From contig JAHDND010000003.1 in NCBI GenBank assembly GCA_018435665.1, forward strand, positions 24,436 through 88,435: 64,000 nt of DNA, given 5' to 3'. The stretch is from Candidatus Thiosymbion sp. GTDB taxonomy: Bacteria > Pseudomonadota > Gammaproteobacteria > Chromatiales > Chromatiaceae. How positions within the stretch are numbered: the first letter of the stretch is position 1; every line of letters begins with the position of its first letter. The position numbers and the translations under genes were made by a program. The notes under the pieces are model-generated. The model was given only the letters and a program-made list of their open reading frames with translations, was not told the DNA's origin and made no database searches. Below, piece by piece: positions 30,047 through 42,200 of the stretch.

Positions 30047-30700
30047 ATGAATCCTGACAAGCAACCCCTGCGGCTGGGTGTCGGTGGCCCTGTGGGCTCC
30101 GGCAAGACCGCCCTGCTGGAGGCCCTCTGCAAGGCCTTGCGTGACGACCTCAGCCTGGCGGTGGTCACCAACGACATCTACACCCAGGAGGACGCGCGCA
30201 TCCTGACCCAGGCCGGGGCACTGCCAGCGGAGCGCATCCTGGGCGTCGAGACCGGCGGCTGTCCCCACACCGCCATCCGCGAGGACGCCTCCATGAACCT
30301 GGCGGCGGTGGAGGACCTGTGCCAGCGCTTCCCGGACCTGGACCTGGTCTTCATCGAGAGCGGCGGCGACAACCTCGCCGCCACCTTCAGCCCGGAACTG
30401 GCGGACCTGACGATCTACGTCATCGATGTCGCCGAGGGCGAGAAGATCCCGCGCAAGGGCGGTCCCGGCATCACCGGCTCCGACCTGCTGGTGATCAACA
30501 AGATCGATCTGGCGCCTTACGTGGGGGCATCCCTCAAGGTGATGGCCGCCGACAGCCGGCGCATGCGCGGCGAGCGGCCCTTCGTCCTCACCAATCTCAA
30601 GACCGGCGAGGGCCTGCCTGAGGTCATCCGCTTCATCCGCCATCAGGGCATGCTCGACGAGGGGGCGGCGTTTCAGGCCGCCATCCCGGCATCGGCCTGA
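30047..30700 (+). CDS. ureG: Urease accessory GTPase UreG
   Basis: This 217-aa SIMIBI-class GTPase uses GTP hydrolysis to drive nickel insertion into urease. The P-loop GPVGSGKT is at 14-21. The nickel-binding CPH motif is in [29 protein letters not shown] is the switch region, and the guanine specificity motif is NKID. The start was fixed by a good ribosome-binding site (GAGAGGG) 6 nt before the ATG at 30047. It is the last gene of the locus and is followed by a large hairpin, then by amtB on the other strand. Confidence 0.97.
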   Translation: MNPDKQPLRLGVGGPVGSGKTALLEALCKALRDDLSLAVVTNDIYTQEDARILTQAGALPAERILGVETGGCPHTAIREDASMNLAAVEDLCQRFPDLDLVFIESGGDNLAATFSPELADLTIYVIDVAEGEKIPRKGGPGITGSDLLVINKIDLAPYVGASLKVMAADSRRMRGERPFVLTNLKTGEGLPEVIRFIRHQGMLDEGAAFQAAIPASA

Positions 30701-30714
30701 AGGCGACCGGCCCC

Positions 30715-30754
30715 GGCCCGATCCCCCTCCGGCGCGAGGCGGGGCGGATCGGCC
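30715..30754. terminator. Hairpin between convergent ureG and amtB
   Basis: A long imperfect stem (GGCCCGATCC… paired with …GGATCGGCC, with an inner CCCTC / GAGG part and a CGGCGC loop) lies between the two convergent stops. There is no T run, so if it terminates transcription it does so weakly or in a Rho-assisted way, possibly for both directions. Confidence 0.4.
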
Positions 30755-30760
30755 CCTGCG

Positions 30761-32023
<1,263 letters not shown>

Positions 32024-32104
32024 AGGAGTACCAGACCTCGTCAGTGAGCGAACGGATCGTGAGCGCAAGAGGCAGGGCGAGACTCGCCAGCATCGCCCTT
32101 GTAC

Positions 32105-32124
32105 TTAGCACGCAGCATGCCAAC
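32105..32124 (-). promoter_or_regulatory. Candidate sigma-54 promoter for amtB
   Basis: On the minus strand the sequence reads TTGGCATGCTGCGTGCT. It has the GG and GC doublets exactly 10 nt apart and close agreement with the TGGCAC-N5-TTGC consensus. Its place upstream of amtB fits NtrC control, which is known for amtB in many proteobacteria. No NtrC sites were identified with confidence. Confidence 0.45.
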
Positions 32125-32237
32125 TGTTGCCGGGTGTGGCGGCGCCGAACATCGACTGGCGATAGGCATATAATCCTCGCCATTGCCTCAGCCCCCCCGC
32201 ACCCTGGCCCGCTGCCAGCCCCATCCCAGGTGACGCC

Positions 32238-32504
32238 ATGTTCGACCCCAAGCACCTCGACGACCTCACCCGCCGCCTGACCGGCAGCCTGCCCCAGGGT
32301 CTCCAGGCCCTGCAGCAGGATATGGAACTTAACCTGCGAGCCATGCTGGAGGCCGGTCTGACCAAGCTGGACCTGGTAACGCGGGAGGAATTCGACGTGC
32401 AGAGCGCGGTCCTGGCCCGCACCCGCGCCAAGCTGGAGCACCTGGAGGTCCAGGTGGCGGAGCTGGAGAAGGCCCTGAAGCTCGGTGGCGGCCATGCGCC
32501 CTAG
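32238..32504 (+). CDS. ubiK: Ubiquinone biosynthesis accessory factor UbiK (YqiC family)
   Basis: This 88-aa protein is of the UbiK/YqiC (BMFP) family. It has an amphipathic N-terminus (LDDLTRRLTGSLPQGLQALQ), a middle LVTREEFDVQSAVLARTR block that is the family signature, and a C-terminal coiled coil (LEHLEVQVAELEKAL). UbiK supports aerobic ubiquinone synthesis through the Ubi complex and lipid contact. A TATAAT box (32169-32174) lies about 60 nt upstream in the divergent region with amtB, but no good -35 partner is seen. It sits 27 nt before comM, an arrangement common in gammaproteobacteria. Confidence 0.92.
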   Translation: MFDPKHLDDLTRRLTGSLPQGLQALQQDMELNLRAMLEAGLTKLDLVTREEFDVQSAVLARTRAKLEHLEVQVAELEKALKLGGGHAP

Positions 32505-32531
32505 GCAACGGCCTTCGGAGCCCGGCCTGTC

Positions 32532-34235
32532 TTGAGCCTCTGCATCCTCCATAGCCGCGCCCGGGAGGGCATGGCCTCCCCGGCGGTGACGGTGGAGGTC
32601 CAGGCCGCCGGCGGCTTGCCGGCCATGAACATCGTCGGCCTGGCGGAGATGGCGGTGCGGGAGAGCAAGGACCGGGTGCGTGGCGCCCTGCACAACGGCC
32701 ACTTCCAGATCCCCGCCGGGCGCATCACCGTCAACCTGGCGCCGGCGGACCTGCCCAAGGAGGGTGGGCGCTTCGATCTGCCCATCGCCCTGGGGGTCCT
32801 GGGGGCCTCCGGGCAGGTGCGGATCAAGGCCCTGCCGGAACTGGAATTCCTCGGTGAACTGGCCCTGTCCGGGGAGCTGCGACCCGTCCAGGGGGTCCTG
32901 CCGGCGGCCCTGGCGGCCCGCGACGCCGGCCGCGCCCTGGTCCTGCCGCGGGAGAACGCCGCCGAGGCCGCCCTGGTCAAGGGCCTGCGCATCCACCCCG
33001 CCGCCCATCTGCTGGAGGTCTGCGCCCACCTCAACGGGGATGCGCCCCTGGGGACCCATGTCGCCGCGGAGGTCGATCAGATCGCCTTCCTGTACCCGGA
33101 TTTGAGCGAGGTCCGCGGCCAGGCCCATGCCAAGCGCGCCCTGGAGGTTGCCGCTGCTGGGGCACATAGCCTGCTTTTTCTCGGCCCGCCAGGCACCGGC
33201 AAGTCCATGCTCGCCAGCCGCCTGCCCGGCCTGCTGCCGGCCCTGAGCGAGCCGGAGGCCCTGGAGGTTGCGGCCCTGCGCTCGGTGAGCGGTCAGGAGC
33301 CCTTCGATCCGGCGCGCTGGCGCCAGCGGCCCTTCCGCTCGCCCCACCATACCGCCTCCGCCATCGCCCTGGTGGGCGGGGGCGCCAACCCCCGGCCGGG
33401 GGAGATCTCCCTGGCCCACTTGGGGGTCCTGTTCCTCGACGAACTGCCCGAGTACGAGCGGCGGGTGCTGGAGGTGCTGCGCGAGCCCCTGGAATCCGGC
33501 CACATCCACATCTCCCGCGCCGCCCGTCAGGTGCGTTTCCCGGCCCGCTTCCAGCTCGTCGCCGCCATGAACCCCTGTCCCTGCGGCTACCTGGGCGACC
33601 CGGGCGGCCGCTGCCGCTGCACCGCCGAGCAGGTGGCGCGCTACCGGGCGCGCATCTCCGGGCCCCTGCTGGACCGGATCGATCTGCACGTCGAGGTGCC
33701 GCGGCTGCGGCCGGAGGAGATGAGCCTTGCCCAGGATGCTCTCCCGCGCGCCCACGCCTCCCGGCCTGGCGCCCCGCCGGAGGAACCGAAGGCCCCAAGG
33801 ACCCGAGCCCGGCCCCGAAGCCCCCAAGCGGTTGGCCGGCCTGACCCCAGGCCCGCTGATCGGGCCGATGCCATGACCGGGAATCGGGCCGATGCATTGA
33901 CCATCGATCGCGTCGATCAGGGGGTGGAGATCCTGACCAGCGCCCAGGTCCGGGCCCGGGTGGAGGCGGCCCGGGACCACCAGTTCAGCCGCCAGGGCAA
34001 ACCCAACCAGGCCCTGGAGCCCCGGGAGATCGACCGCCACTGTCGCCTCGATGAGGTGGGTCAGCGCCTCATGACCCAGGCCATGGAGCGGCTGGTCCTG
34101 TCGCCCCGGGGTTACCACCGGGTGCTCAAGGTCGGGCGGACCATCGCCGACCTGGCCGGGAGCGAGGGCATCGAGATCAGCCACCTCAGCGAGGCCATCG
34201 GCTACCGGCGGCTGGACCGCAACTTGCCGGGGTGA
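32532..34235 (+). CDS. comM: YifB/ComM family Mg-chelatase-like AAA+ helicase
   Basis: This 567-aa hexameric AAA+ ATPase of the ComM family helps branch migration during natural transformation. The N-terminal Lon-like fold begins [13 protein letters not shown] with a TTG start. Walker [11 protein letters not shown] is at about 216, Walker [10 protein letters not shown] at about 297, and the Cys-rich loop [11 protein letters not shown]…CRC at about 350. The C-terminal Mg_chelatase_C block is [16 protein letters not shown]. It is about 60 residues longer than usual because of a Pro/Arg/Asp-rich insertion at about 410-455, between the AAA+ core and the C-terminal domain. The insertion is not expected to remove activity. 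Confidence 0.93.
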   Translation: MSLCILHSRAREGMASPAVTVEVQAAGGLPAMNIVGLAEMAVRESKDRVRGALHNGHFQIPAGRITVNLAPADLPKEGGRFDLPIALGVLGASGQVRIKALPELEFLGELALSGELRPVQGVLPAALAARDAGRALVLPRENAAEAALVKGLRIHPAAHLLEVCAHLNGDAPLGTHVAAEVDQIAFLYPDLSEVRGQAHAKRALEVAAAGAHSLLFLGPPGTGKSMLASRLPGLLPALSEPEALEVAALRSVSGQEPFDPARWRQRPFRSPHHTASAIALVGGGANPRPGEISLAHLGVLFLDELPEYERRVLEVLREPLESGHIHISRAARQVRFPARFQLVAAMNPCPCGYLGDPGGRCRCTAEQVARYRARISGPLLDRIDLHVEVPRLRPEEMSLAQDALPRAHASRPGAPPEEPKAPRTRARPRSPQAVGRPDPRPADRADAMTGNRADALTIDRVDQGVEILTSAQVRARVEAARDHQFSRQGKPNQALEPREIDRHCRLDEVGQRLMTQAMERLVLSPRGYHRVLKVGRTIADLAGSEGIEISHLSEAIGYRRLDRNLPG

Positions 34236-34305
34236 GTCAGGAGGCACTATAAACCTGAAACCCACTAAACCGCTATTTCATGACCAGCCACCCTGCTCTC
34301 CCCAA

Positions 34306-34330
34306 CCCCTCTCCCACGAGGGGAGAGGGG
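34306..34330. repeat. GC-rich perfect inverted repeat (CCCCTCTCCC type)
   Basis: A 10-bp perfect stem CCCCTCTCCC / GGGAGAGGGG surrounds a 5-nt loop in the comM-yheS gap. Such palindromes are frequent dispersed repeats in proteobacterial intergenic DNA. It may also stop comM transcription, although there is no T run. Confidence 0.5.
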
Positions 34331-34358
34331 CAATAAGTCGGCCGCCTGAGTTCTAGGG

Positions 34359-34400
34359 CTGTCAGTGACGCTTCTCACTTCCGGGGCGAGAGACTGACAG
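34359..34400 (+). other. Inverted repeat in the yheS leader
   Basis: Arms CTGTCAGT (34359-34366) and ACTGACAG (34393-34400) are perfectly complementary, with a 26-nt inner segment. The structure ends 33 nt before the yheS ATG and could be an mRNA leader hairpin or a protein-binding site. No further evidence. Confidence 0.35.
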
Positions 34401-34433
34401 GGCCATCTTGCTGAAATCTGACCCAAGGTAATC

Positions 34434-36524
<2,091 letters not shown>

Positions 36525-36574
36525 CCGTCTAGCCCCGAGACGAAGCAGTCCCCTTCCTCCGCCGGATATCGACC

Positions 36575-37417
36575 ATGAACCCTCATCACCGCTGGCGCCA
36601 GCGCCTCTACATCATCATCTTCGAGTCCGATACCCCGGCGGGCCGGCGCTTCGATACCCTTCTGCTGCTGACCATTCTCGCCAGCCTGGGCGTGGTGATG
36701 GTGGACAGCATCGAGTCCGTCCATGCCCGGTACCATGGGCTGCTCAGTGGCCTGGAGTGGACCTTTACCGCCCTCTTCGCCCTGGAGTACCTGCTGCGGC
36801 TCTATTGTTCGCCCAAACCGCTGCGCTATGCCTTCAGCTTCTTTGGCCTGGTCGACCTGCTGGCGGTACTGCCGGCCATTCTGGCCCTGGCCTTCGCGGA
36901 CGCCCAGTACCTGCTGATCGTGCGTGTCATCCGCATGATCCGTATCTTCCGTATCCTCAAGCTGCGCCAGTATCTGGCGCAGGCCAATTTCCTGCTCACC
37001 GCCTTGCGCTCCAGCCGGCGCAAGATCATCGTCTTTCTCGTCACCGTCTCCTCTCTGGTGACGGTCTTCGGCACCCTCATGTATGTGATCGAAGGCCCGG
37101 CCAATGGCTTCACCAGCATTCCCACCAGTATCTATTGGGCGATTGTGACCCTGACCACGGTGGGCTTTGGCGACATCACGCCCAAGACGCCCCTGGGGCA
37201 AATGGTCGCATCACTGGTGATGATCACCGGCTATTCCATCATCGCCGTGCCCACCGGCATCTTCACCGCCGAGCTGACCCAGGCCCTACGCCAGGAGGGT
37301 CAGCTTCTCCACGACTGCCCCCACTGCGGCAAGGCCTCCCACGAGCGCAGCGCCAGCTTTTGCAGCCGCTGCGGCAGCCTCCTGTTTCCCCGCCGGCGGG
37401 GGGATGACGGCTCCTGA
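36575..37417 (+). CDS. Voltage-gated-type potassium channel with C-terminal zinc ribbon
   Basis: This 280-aa inner-membrane ion transporter has six transmembrane helices. The S4 segment RVIRMIRIFRILKLRQ at about 117-132 has regularly spaced Arg residues, and the selectivity filter TTVGFGD is at 194-200, so it should conduct K+. The pore helix is SIYWAIVTLT and the S6 helix is SLVMITGYSIIAVPTGIF. After S6 there is no RCK/TrkA domain. Instead there is a short cytoplasmic tail with two CxxC pairs (Cys248/251 and Cys263/266) that should form a zinc ribbon. The neighbours give no functional hint. The Shine-Dalgarno is weak. Confidence 0.9.
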   Translation: MNPHHRWRQRLYIIIFESDTPAGRRFDTLLLLTILASLGVVMVDSIESVHARYHGLLSGLEWTFTALFALEYLLRLYCSPKPLRYAFSFFGLVDLLAVLPAILALAFADAQYLLIVRVIRMIRIFRILKLRQYLAQANFLLTALRSSRRKIIVFLVTVSSLVTVFGTLMYVIEGPANGFTSIPTSIYWAIVTLTTVGFGDITPKTPLGQMVASLVMITGYSIIAVPTGIFTAELTQALRQEGQLLHDCPHCGKASHERSASFCSRCGSLLFPRRRGDDGS

Positions 37418-37644
37418 GCCAGGCTGGCTAGCATGATTCCCTTGGACCACACCATGCGCCCACCCCTTGACGCCCTCAACGCCCCGGCCTGGGCCTAATT
37501 GTCGTGGCGGCCACTTGGGGATGCCGCGATGTCGCCTCGGTCGCCGACTCCCTGGCTTTGGCAAGAGTTCATGACGGTTCTCGACCGCCTGCTGCCACCC
37601 TTCGCGGAACGCCTCGCGAACGGCAACGGGACATCCTCTGAGAA

Positions 37645-37983
37645 TTAACCGCTGATAATCTCATTGAGGCCGTCGATGACATGGGCCAACTCTTCAGGAC
37701 CGAGTTGGCCCATTTTCTCTCCGATTCGCTCGGTGGCAAGGGTACGAATCTGGCTGATCTTTACCCATGAACGTTTGGGCAACTGCGCCTTGAGGATTTC
37801 ATGGGTCAGTGGAAACCCGGCCCTTTGTTCTTGGCTCGTCAGTGCCATGGCGATAACGGTACCTGATCGTTCGTTGAAAACGTCATGGCTCAAGATGAGG
37901 ACCGGACGCTTCCCTGACTGCTCCCGGCCAATCGTTGGGTTGAGATCCGCCCAGCGGATCTCCCCCCTCAGTATTTTGGCCAA
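37645..37983 (-). CDS. PemK/MazF-family toxin
   Basis: This 112-aa MazF-type endoribonuclease toxin contains [29 protein letters not shown], broken here by the usual family pattern (RGEVWW.DL.PT.G.E…RPVLV.S). Further family blocks are the VIAMALTSQ strand, [16 protein letters not shown] and a C-terminal helix. It probably cleaves mRNA when released by its antitoxin. The start overlaps the antitoxin's 3' end by 16 nt, so the two are translated together. The 37418-37644 stretch between it and the K+ channel has no convincing gene. Confidence 0.88.
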   Translation of the reverse strand: MAKILRGEIRWADLNPTIGREQSGKRPVLILSHDVFNERSGTVIAMALTSQEQRAGFPLTHEILKAQLPKRSWVKISQIRTLATERIGEKMGQLGPEELAHVIDGLNEIISG

Positions 37984-38210
37984 GCCGCCAACTCCTCAGA
38001 AAACCCCTCGTCTGCCATGGCCTTTTCAAAGCTCGGATCGAGTTTCGCGCACTCTTCCGCCAGGCGATTGCGGTCTATTCGCTCAAGCTTTTCCTGCACA
38101 GCTTCCTGAATGGCACGACTACGATTAGTGAATACCTTCCGCCTCACCAGCGCATCTAGCCGGTCCAGGATCCCCTCTTCAATCGTGATTGCTACCTTTG
38201 TTTGGCTCAT
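37968..38210 (-). CDS. Ribbon-helix-helix antitoxin
   Basis: This 80-aa antitoxin of CopG/MetJ ribbon-helix-helix type begins with the DNA-binding strand [19 protein letters not shown] and continues with [17 protein letters not shown]. The acidic C-terminal part ([18 protein letters not shown]) would wrap the toxin. It is the first gene of the pair, and a perfect palindrome lies 16 nt upstream, as expected for autorepression by this protein, alone or in complex with the toxin. Confidence 0.87.
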   Translation of the reverse strand: MSQTKVAITIEEGILDRLDALVRRKVFTNRSRAIQEAVQEKLERIDRNRLAEECAKLDPSFEKAMADEGFSEELAAWPKY

Positions 38211-38226
38211 GATGGCTGACCTAGTG

Positions 38227-38249
38227 GGGTAGGATAATTTATCCTACCC
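38227..38249. promoter_or_regulatory. Palindromic operator of the toxin-antitoxin pair
   Basis: A perfect inverted repeat, GGGTAGGATAA, one T, then TTATCCTACCC, lies between the antitoxin start (38210) and the oppositely directed SOUL gene. Its AT-rich centre could overlap a -10 element. It is a typical ribbon-helix-helix operator in position and symmetry. Confidence 0.7.
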
Positions 38250-38285
38250 AAGGGGCAACACAACGGCAAGGCGAGGCAGTGGCCA

Positions 38286-38981
38286 GTGATGTTTATCAGC
38301 AAATTCTGGACCGGCCGGGGGGCAGCGACAGCAGCCGGTTACATTGGGCCGACAGCCCCCATGACCGGATCCACGACCTGGGTGACCTCTGCCTGGCTCG
38401 GAGCCACCCTGCTACTCTCAGGAACTCACGTCATGGCCACCGAAGAACCCAATTTTCAGATACTTCAACAAACGGAAGACTATGAACTGCGCCGCTACGA
38501 ACCCTATCGGGTTGCCGAAGTCGAGGTCAGGGGGGCTTTTGAGGGTGTCGGTTCGGAGGCATTCAAGATCCTCGCCGGCTATATCTTCGGCGACAATCAG
38601 GGCGAGACGAAGATCGAGATGACCGCGCCGGTCAACCAACGCCCGGTCGAGACCAAGGGACTGCGCCTGGAGATGACTGCCCCCGTGACCCAGCGCCCCG
38701 AGGGCGCCACCCCCGACACCTACATAATCAGCTTCGTGATGCCCACGCGCTTCACCCTGGAGACGTTACCCAGGCCCAATAATCCCCGCATCGTCCTACG
38801 TGAGGAACCCGCGCGCCGCATCGCCGCGCGCCGCTACGCGGGTTCCTGGAGGCGCTTGCTGGAGGCCTTGCGGCGGGATGGGCTTCAACCGAATGGCACA
38901 CCGATCTACGCCCGTTACAACTCGCCCTTCTCGCTGCCGATGTTGCGACGCAACGAGATTCTCGTCCCCCTGGCAGACTGA
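38286..38981 (+). CDS. SOUL family haem-binding protein
   Basis: This 231-aa protein is of the SOUL/HEBP family. An N-terminal hydrophobic segment (TSAWLGATLLLSGTHVMA) suggests export or membrane anchoring. The SOUL domain follows: FQILQQTEDYELRRYEPYRVAEVEV, AFKILAGYIFGDN, KIEMTAPV (present twice in variant form, as is usual), and YTRFNSPF-like YARYNSPFSLP near the end. The start is GTG at 38286 or ATG at 38289; the ATG three bases on is equally good, and a later Met at residue 26 would still leave the signal peptide. The function in bacteria is poorly known, with binding of haem or related tetrapyrroles likely. Confidence 0.87.
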   Translation: MMFISKFWTGRGAATAAGYIGPTAPMTGSTTWVTSAWLGATLLLSGTHVMATEEPNFQILQQTEDYELRRYEPYRVAEVEVRGAFEGVGSEAFKILAGYIFGDNQGETKIEMTAPVNQRPVETKGLRLEMTAPVTQRPEGATPDTYIISFVMPTRFTLETLPRPNNPRIVLREEPARRIAARRYAGSWRRLLEALRRDGLQPNGTPIYARYNSPFSLPMLRRNEILVPLAD

Positions 38982-39030
38982 CCAAGAAAGCTGAACTTTG
39001 TCCGGCTGAGCGAGCCGACGCGGATAAGGA

Positions 39031-39130
39031 GGGTCGGGTGGCGACTGGCGGGGGTGTCGACCGCAGGGAGGCGGTCGTCAAGCCTACAGGGACGTATTCA
39101 CGGCGTACCCCGCCAGACGTCACCCGACCC
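39031..39130. repeat. 100-bp structured element with 10-bp terminal inverted repeats
   Basis: Perfect ends GGGTCGGGTG (39031-39040) and CACCCGACCC (39121-39130) enclose two smaller hairpins: GACCGC / GCGGTC at 39059-39076, and GGGACG / CGTACCC at about 39089-39110. The segment TACAGGGACGTATTCACGGC in the middle has the look of a recurrent intergenic motif. It may be a small non-autonomous element or a structured RNA. It lies in the 298-bp gap between two convergent genes, and no open frame is convincing there. Confidence 0.5.
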
Positions 39131-39213
39131 GAAAAGACCGAAAAATGAGGTACGAAGACTGACGCGATGGGCCCTGTGTTATCCACCTGGACTTCCGCCG
39201 GGTGAGGGCTGAT

Positions 39214-39246
39214 GGTGTCGAGGCTCGTTCGGAGAGCCTCGACACC
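39214..39246. terminator. Strong hairpin between convergent SOUL and macroglobulin genes
   Basis: A perfect 13-bp stem (GGTGTCGAGGCTC / GAGCCTCGACACC) with a 7-nt loop sits 34 nt beyond the stop of the minus-strand gene and after the SOUL gene. It probably works in both directions; no strong T run follows. Confidence 0.6.
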
Positions 39247-39279
39247 GGTCTAAACTCCTCAGCAAGAGGTGACCAGCCC

Positions 39280-42200
39280 TCACTGCCCCGGCAGAACCTC
39301 CACCCGCCCTTCACCCGTCCAGCCACGCTGACGGGGCCGATACATATCCTCCACGGTGGCGGCCGGTTGCAGGAAGCGGCCTGGGGTGACGGCGCGGACC
39401 CGGTAGGCCAGTTGGAACTGGGCCGGGTCGCTGGTCTGGCGGTCGACGGCGGCGACGAAGCGGTCGGCGCGAAATTCCTGATGGGCGCTGCCCTCCAGCA
39501 GGCCCAGCCAGGGGATGCCCTGGAGGTCGGCGGCGCGTAGCAGGCTGGGGTTCTCGATCTCCAAACCGGCGGGGAGGGGATCATCCACCAGCAGGCGGGC
39601 GGCGCCGGGGGCCTCGGCGGTCACCGTCAGGATCACCACCAGGCGCTGACCCTGGGTGAGGCGGTCGGGCTGGACGCGCCGGCCCTCTGGGTCATACCAG
39701 GCGCGCTCGACGCGGTAGCCCTGGCCCCCGGCGGGCGGTGCCTGGCGGGGGATGCCAGCGAGGGTGAGCAGGACCTCCAGGGGCTGCTGGCCCCGGTTGA
39801 CCAGGGTGGCGGGGGTGGTCGCCAGATCCCCGGCGGCGAAGCGCTTGAAGAAGGGCCCTTCCGTCGGCTGGCCGTCCAGGGCCAGGCGCGGCTTGGCGGC
39901 GCCCTGCATCAGGGCCTGGGCGGCGACCAGTAGCCAGGCCTGTTCCTGGGTGCTGAGGCGGCCATCCAGGGCGCCCAGATGGTCGATGCGCTTTGCCAGG
40001 GCATTGAGGTCGACGGCCTGAGTGCCGGTCTCGGCGGCCAGGGCCAGCATCGCCGCGGCGTCGCGCAGGTCGGAGCCGTAGTCGGTCCGCCAGCTCGCCC
40101 CTGACTCGCCCCGGTCCAGCCGGGCCAGGGCGCTGGCGAAGGCACGCTCGGCGCGGGGCCGGTCGCCGTAGAGGGCTAGGGCGGCACCGAGCTGGGCCCG
40201 GGCCAGGGGGGTGGCGAAGGCCTCGAGTTTGACCTCGGCGTAGTAGCGCAGATCGCCGATGACGGCCCGGGCGTTGCGCGCCAGGACATAGATGGCGTAG
40301 GCGACATCCTCGCCCCCGGCCCGGGGACCCGCCGGGGCGGGGAGTCCGGTGATGAAACCACCCTCGCCCGCATCGGCGTCGGCATCGGCACCTTCGTCCG
40401 CCCCTGCCGCGTCGCCATAACCGGCACCCTCGACCCCGGTGGAGGCGTCGCCACCACCGAAGTCCCCGGCATAGGCCAGGCGATTGCGCAGATTATCCAG
40501 GGCCAGTTGGAAGGCAACCTCGGGGACGGCATGGCCCGCCTCCCGGGCCCGGGTCAGGAAGTCGGTGACATAGGCATCCAGCCAGAAATCGTCGCCACCC
40601 GGGCCCCAGAGCCCGAAACCACCCTCGGCCCCCTGCTTGCCGATGAGGTCGGTGATGGCGGCCTGGATGCGCGGCCCGGTCCCGGCGCCGCCACCCTGGC
40701 TACCACCCCGATTGCCACTCTGGCTGCCACTCTGGCCACCACCCGGATGGCCGCCTAGGACGCCCATCAGATCGCCCGCCAGGCCACCACTCTGGCTGCC
40801 GCCATGGTCGCCTCTCTGGCCGCTTGTCAGGCGGTCACTCAGACCGGCGGCCAGCGCGATTTCGTTGATATAGAGGAGGGGCAGGGCGCGGCTGGCAAGC
40901 TGTTCGGCGCAACCGTAGGGGTAGCGGTCCAGGGACAGGAGCAGCCCCGGCAGGTCCAGGCGACCGGCACCGCTGGCGGAGACCAGCAGGGCGGCGGAGT
41001 CGGGCTGGAGGTCCTGGAAGAGGGTCGGGGAGAGGACCAGGCCTGGGCCACCGGGCTTGAGGGTCTCGACCTGGGTCAGGCGCTGAACGGGGCGATTGTC
41101 CCGGACCGGGAGCCGCAAGCGCTTGACGATCTCCTGCCCGTCCGGAATGCGCAAGCGCGCGCGCAGGATGGCGTCGCCGCTGGCGAGGGCCCGGAGGGGC
41201 ACCTGAATGCGGGCGCGCCCGCCCGAAGTCAGCTCCAGTTCTTGATGGGCGGACTGGCCCAGCACCTCGACGGGCTGGCGATCGGGCAGCCATCCTTCTA
41301 CCTGACTCTCACGGCTTCCACCTGCCTCAGCCCCCCCGATGGGCTGATCCAAACCCACCTCCAGGCTGACCGCCACTCGTCCCGCCGGCCCGGCGACATG
41401 GGTCAGCTCCAGCAGGGCGCGAGACTCATCCCCGGGGGCGAGGAAGCGCGGCAGGCTGGCCTGGATGACGATGGGATCGCGCATCACCAGGTCCTGGGCC
41501 GCCTGGCCGACGCCGTTGGCGGTCCAGGCCATGGCCATGAGCTTGATGGTGCCATTGAAGTCGCTGGGGCTGAAGCGCACCCGGGCCTTGCCTTGGGCGT
41601 CCAGCCGGAGGATGCCGGAGTGGAAGGCCAGCAGGTCCTCGGTGGGAGGCGGCCCCTCCAGGCGCACCAGGCCGCCGTCGCCGCCGGAGCGCACCACCCC
41701 GGGGGCGCCCTGCATGCGGTCGATGAGCTGGCCGTAGAGGTCGCGGATCTCCATGCCCAGGCGGCGCTGGCCGAAGTACCAGGCATCCGGGTCCGGCGGC
41801 GCGAAGCGGGTGAGGTTGAGGATGCCGACATCCACCGCCGCCAGGGTCACGTAGGCCTCGGCGCCGGGGGGCAGACCGGGCACGGACAATTCCAGATCGA
41901 GGGGCTGGCGGGGGGCCACCGGTCCGGTGGGGGTCACCGCGACCCGCAACTGGCGGTCACCCGGATTCACCGCCGCCCAGGCCAGGCCGATGGCGCGGCC
42001 GGGCATACGCTTGGCGACCAGGTCCATGGGTCGGTAGAGCAGGGCGGTGACATAGGCCCCGGCCCCCCAGTCGGCGCTGACCGGGATCTCCACCGTGGTG
42101 CCGCCGGCCGGGACCTGGACCTCCTGCACGGACAGGAGGCGATCGCCCAGGGCCAGGACCAGGGCGGTGCCGGGGAAGCGGGCCTCCAGATGGGCCCGCA

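Noticed and set aside
37413..37432. TGAGCCAGGC after the K+ channel as another copy of the island boundary repeat
   Set aside because: Only about ten bases agree and the similarity does not continue; probably chance.
37529..37648. 39-codon open frame between the K+ channel and the toxin
   Set aside because: It has no ribosome-binding site and no similarity, and it overlaps the toxin stop; not enough to call a gene.
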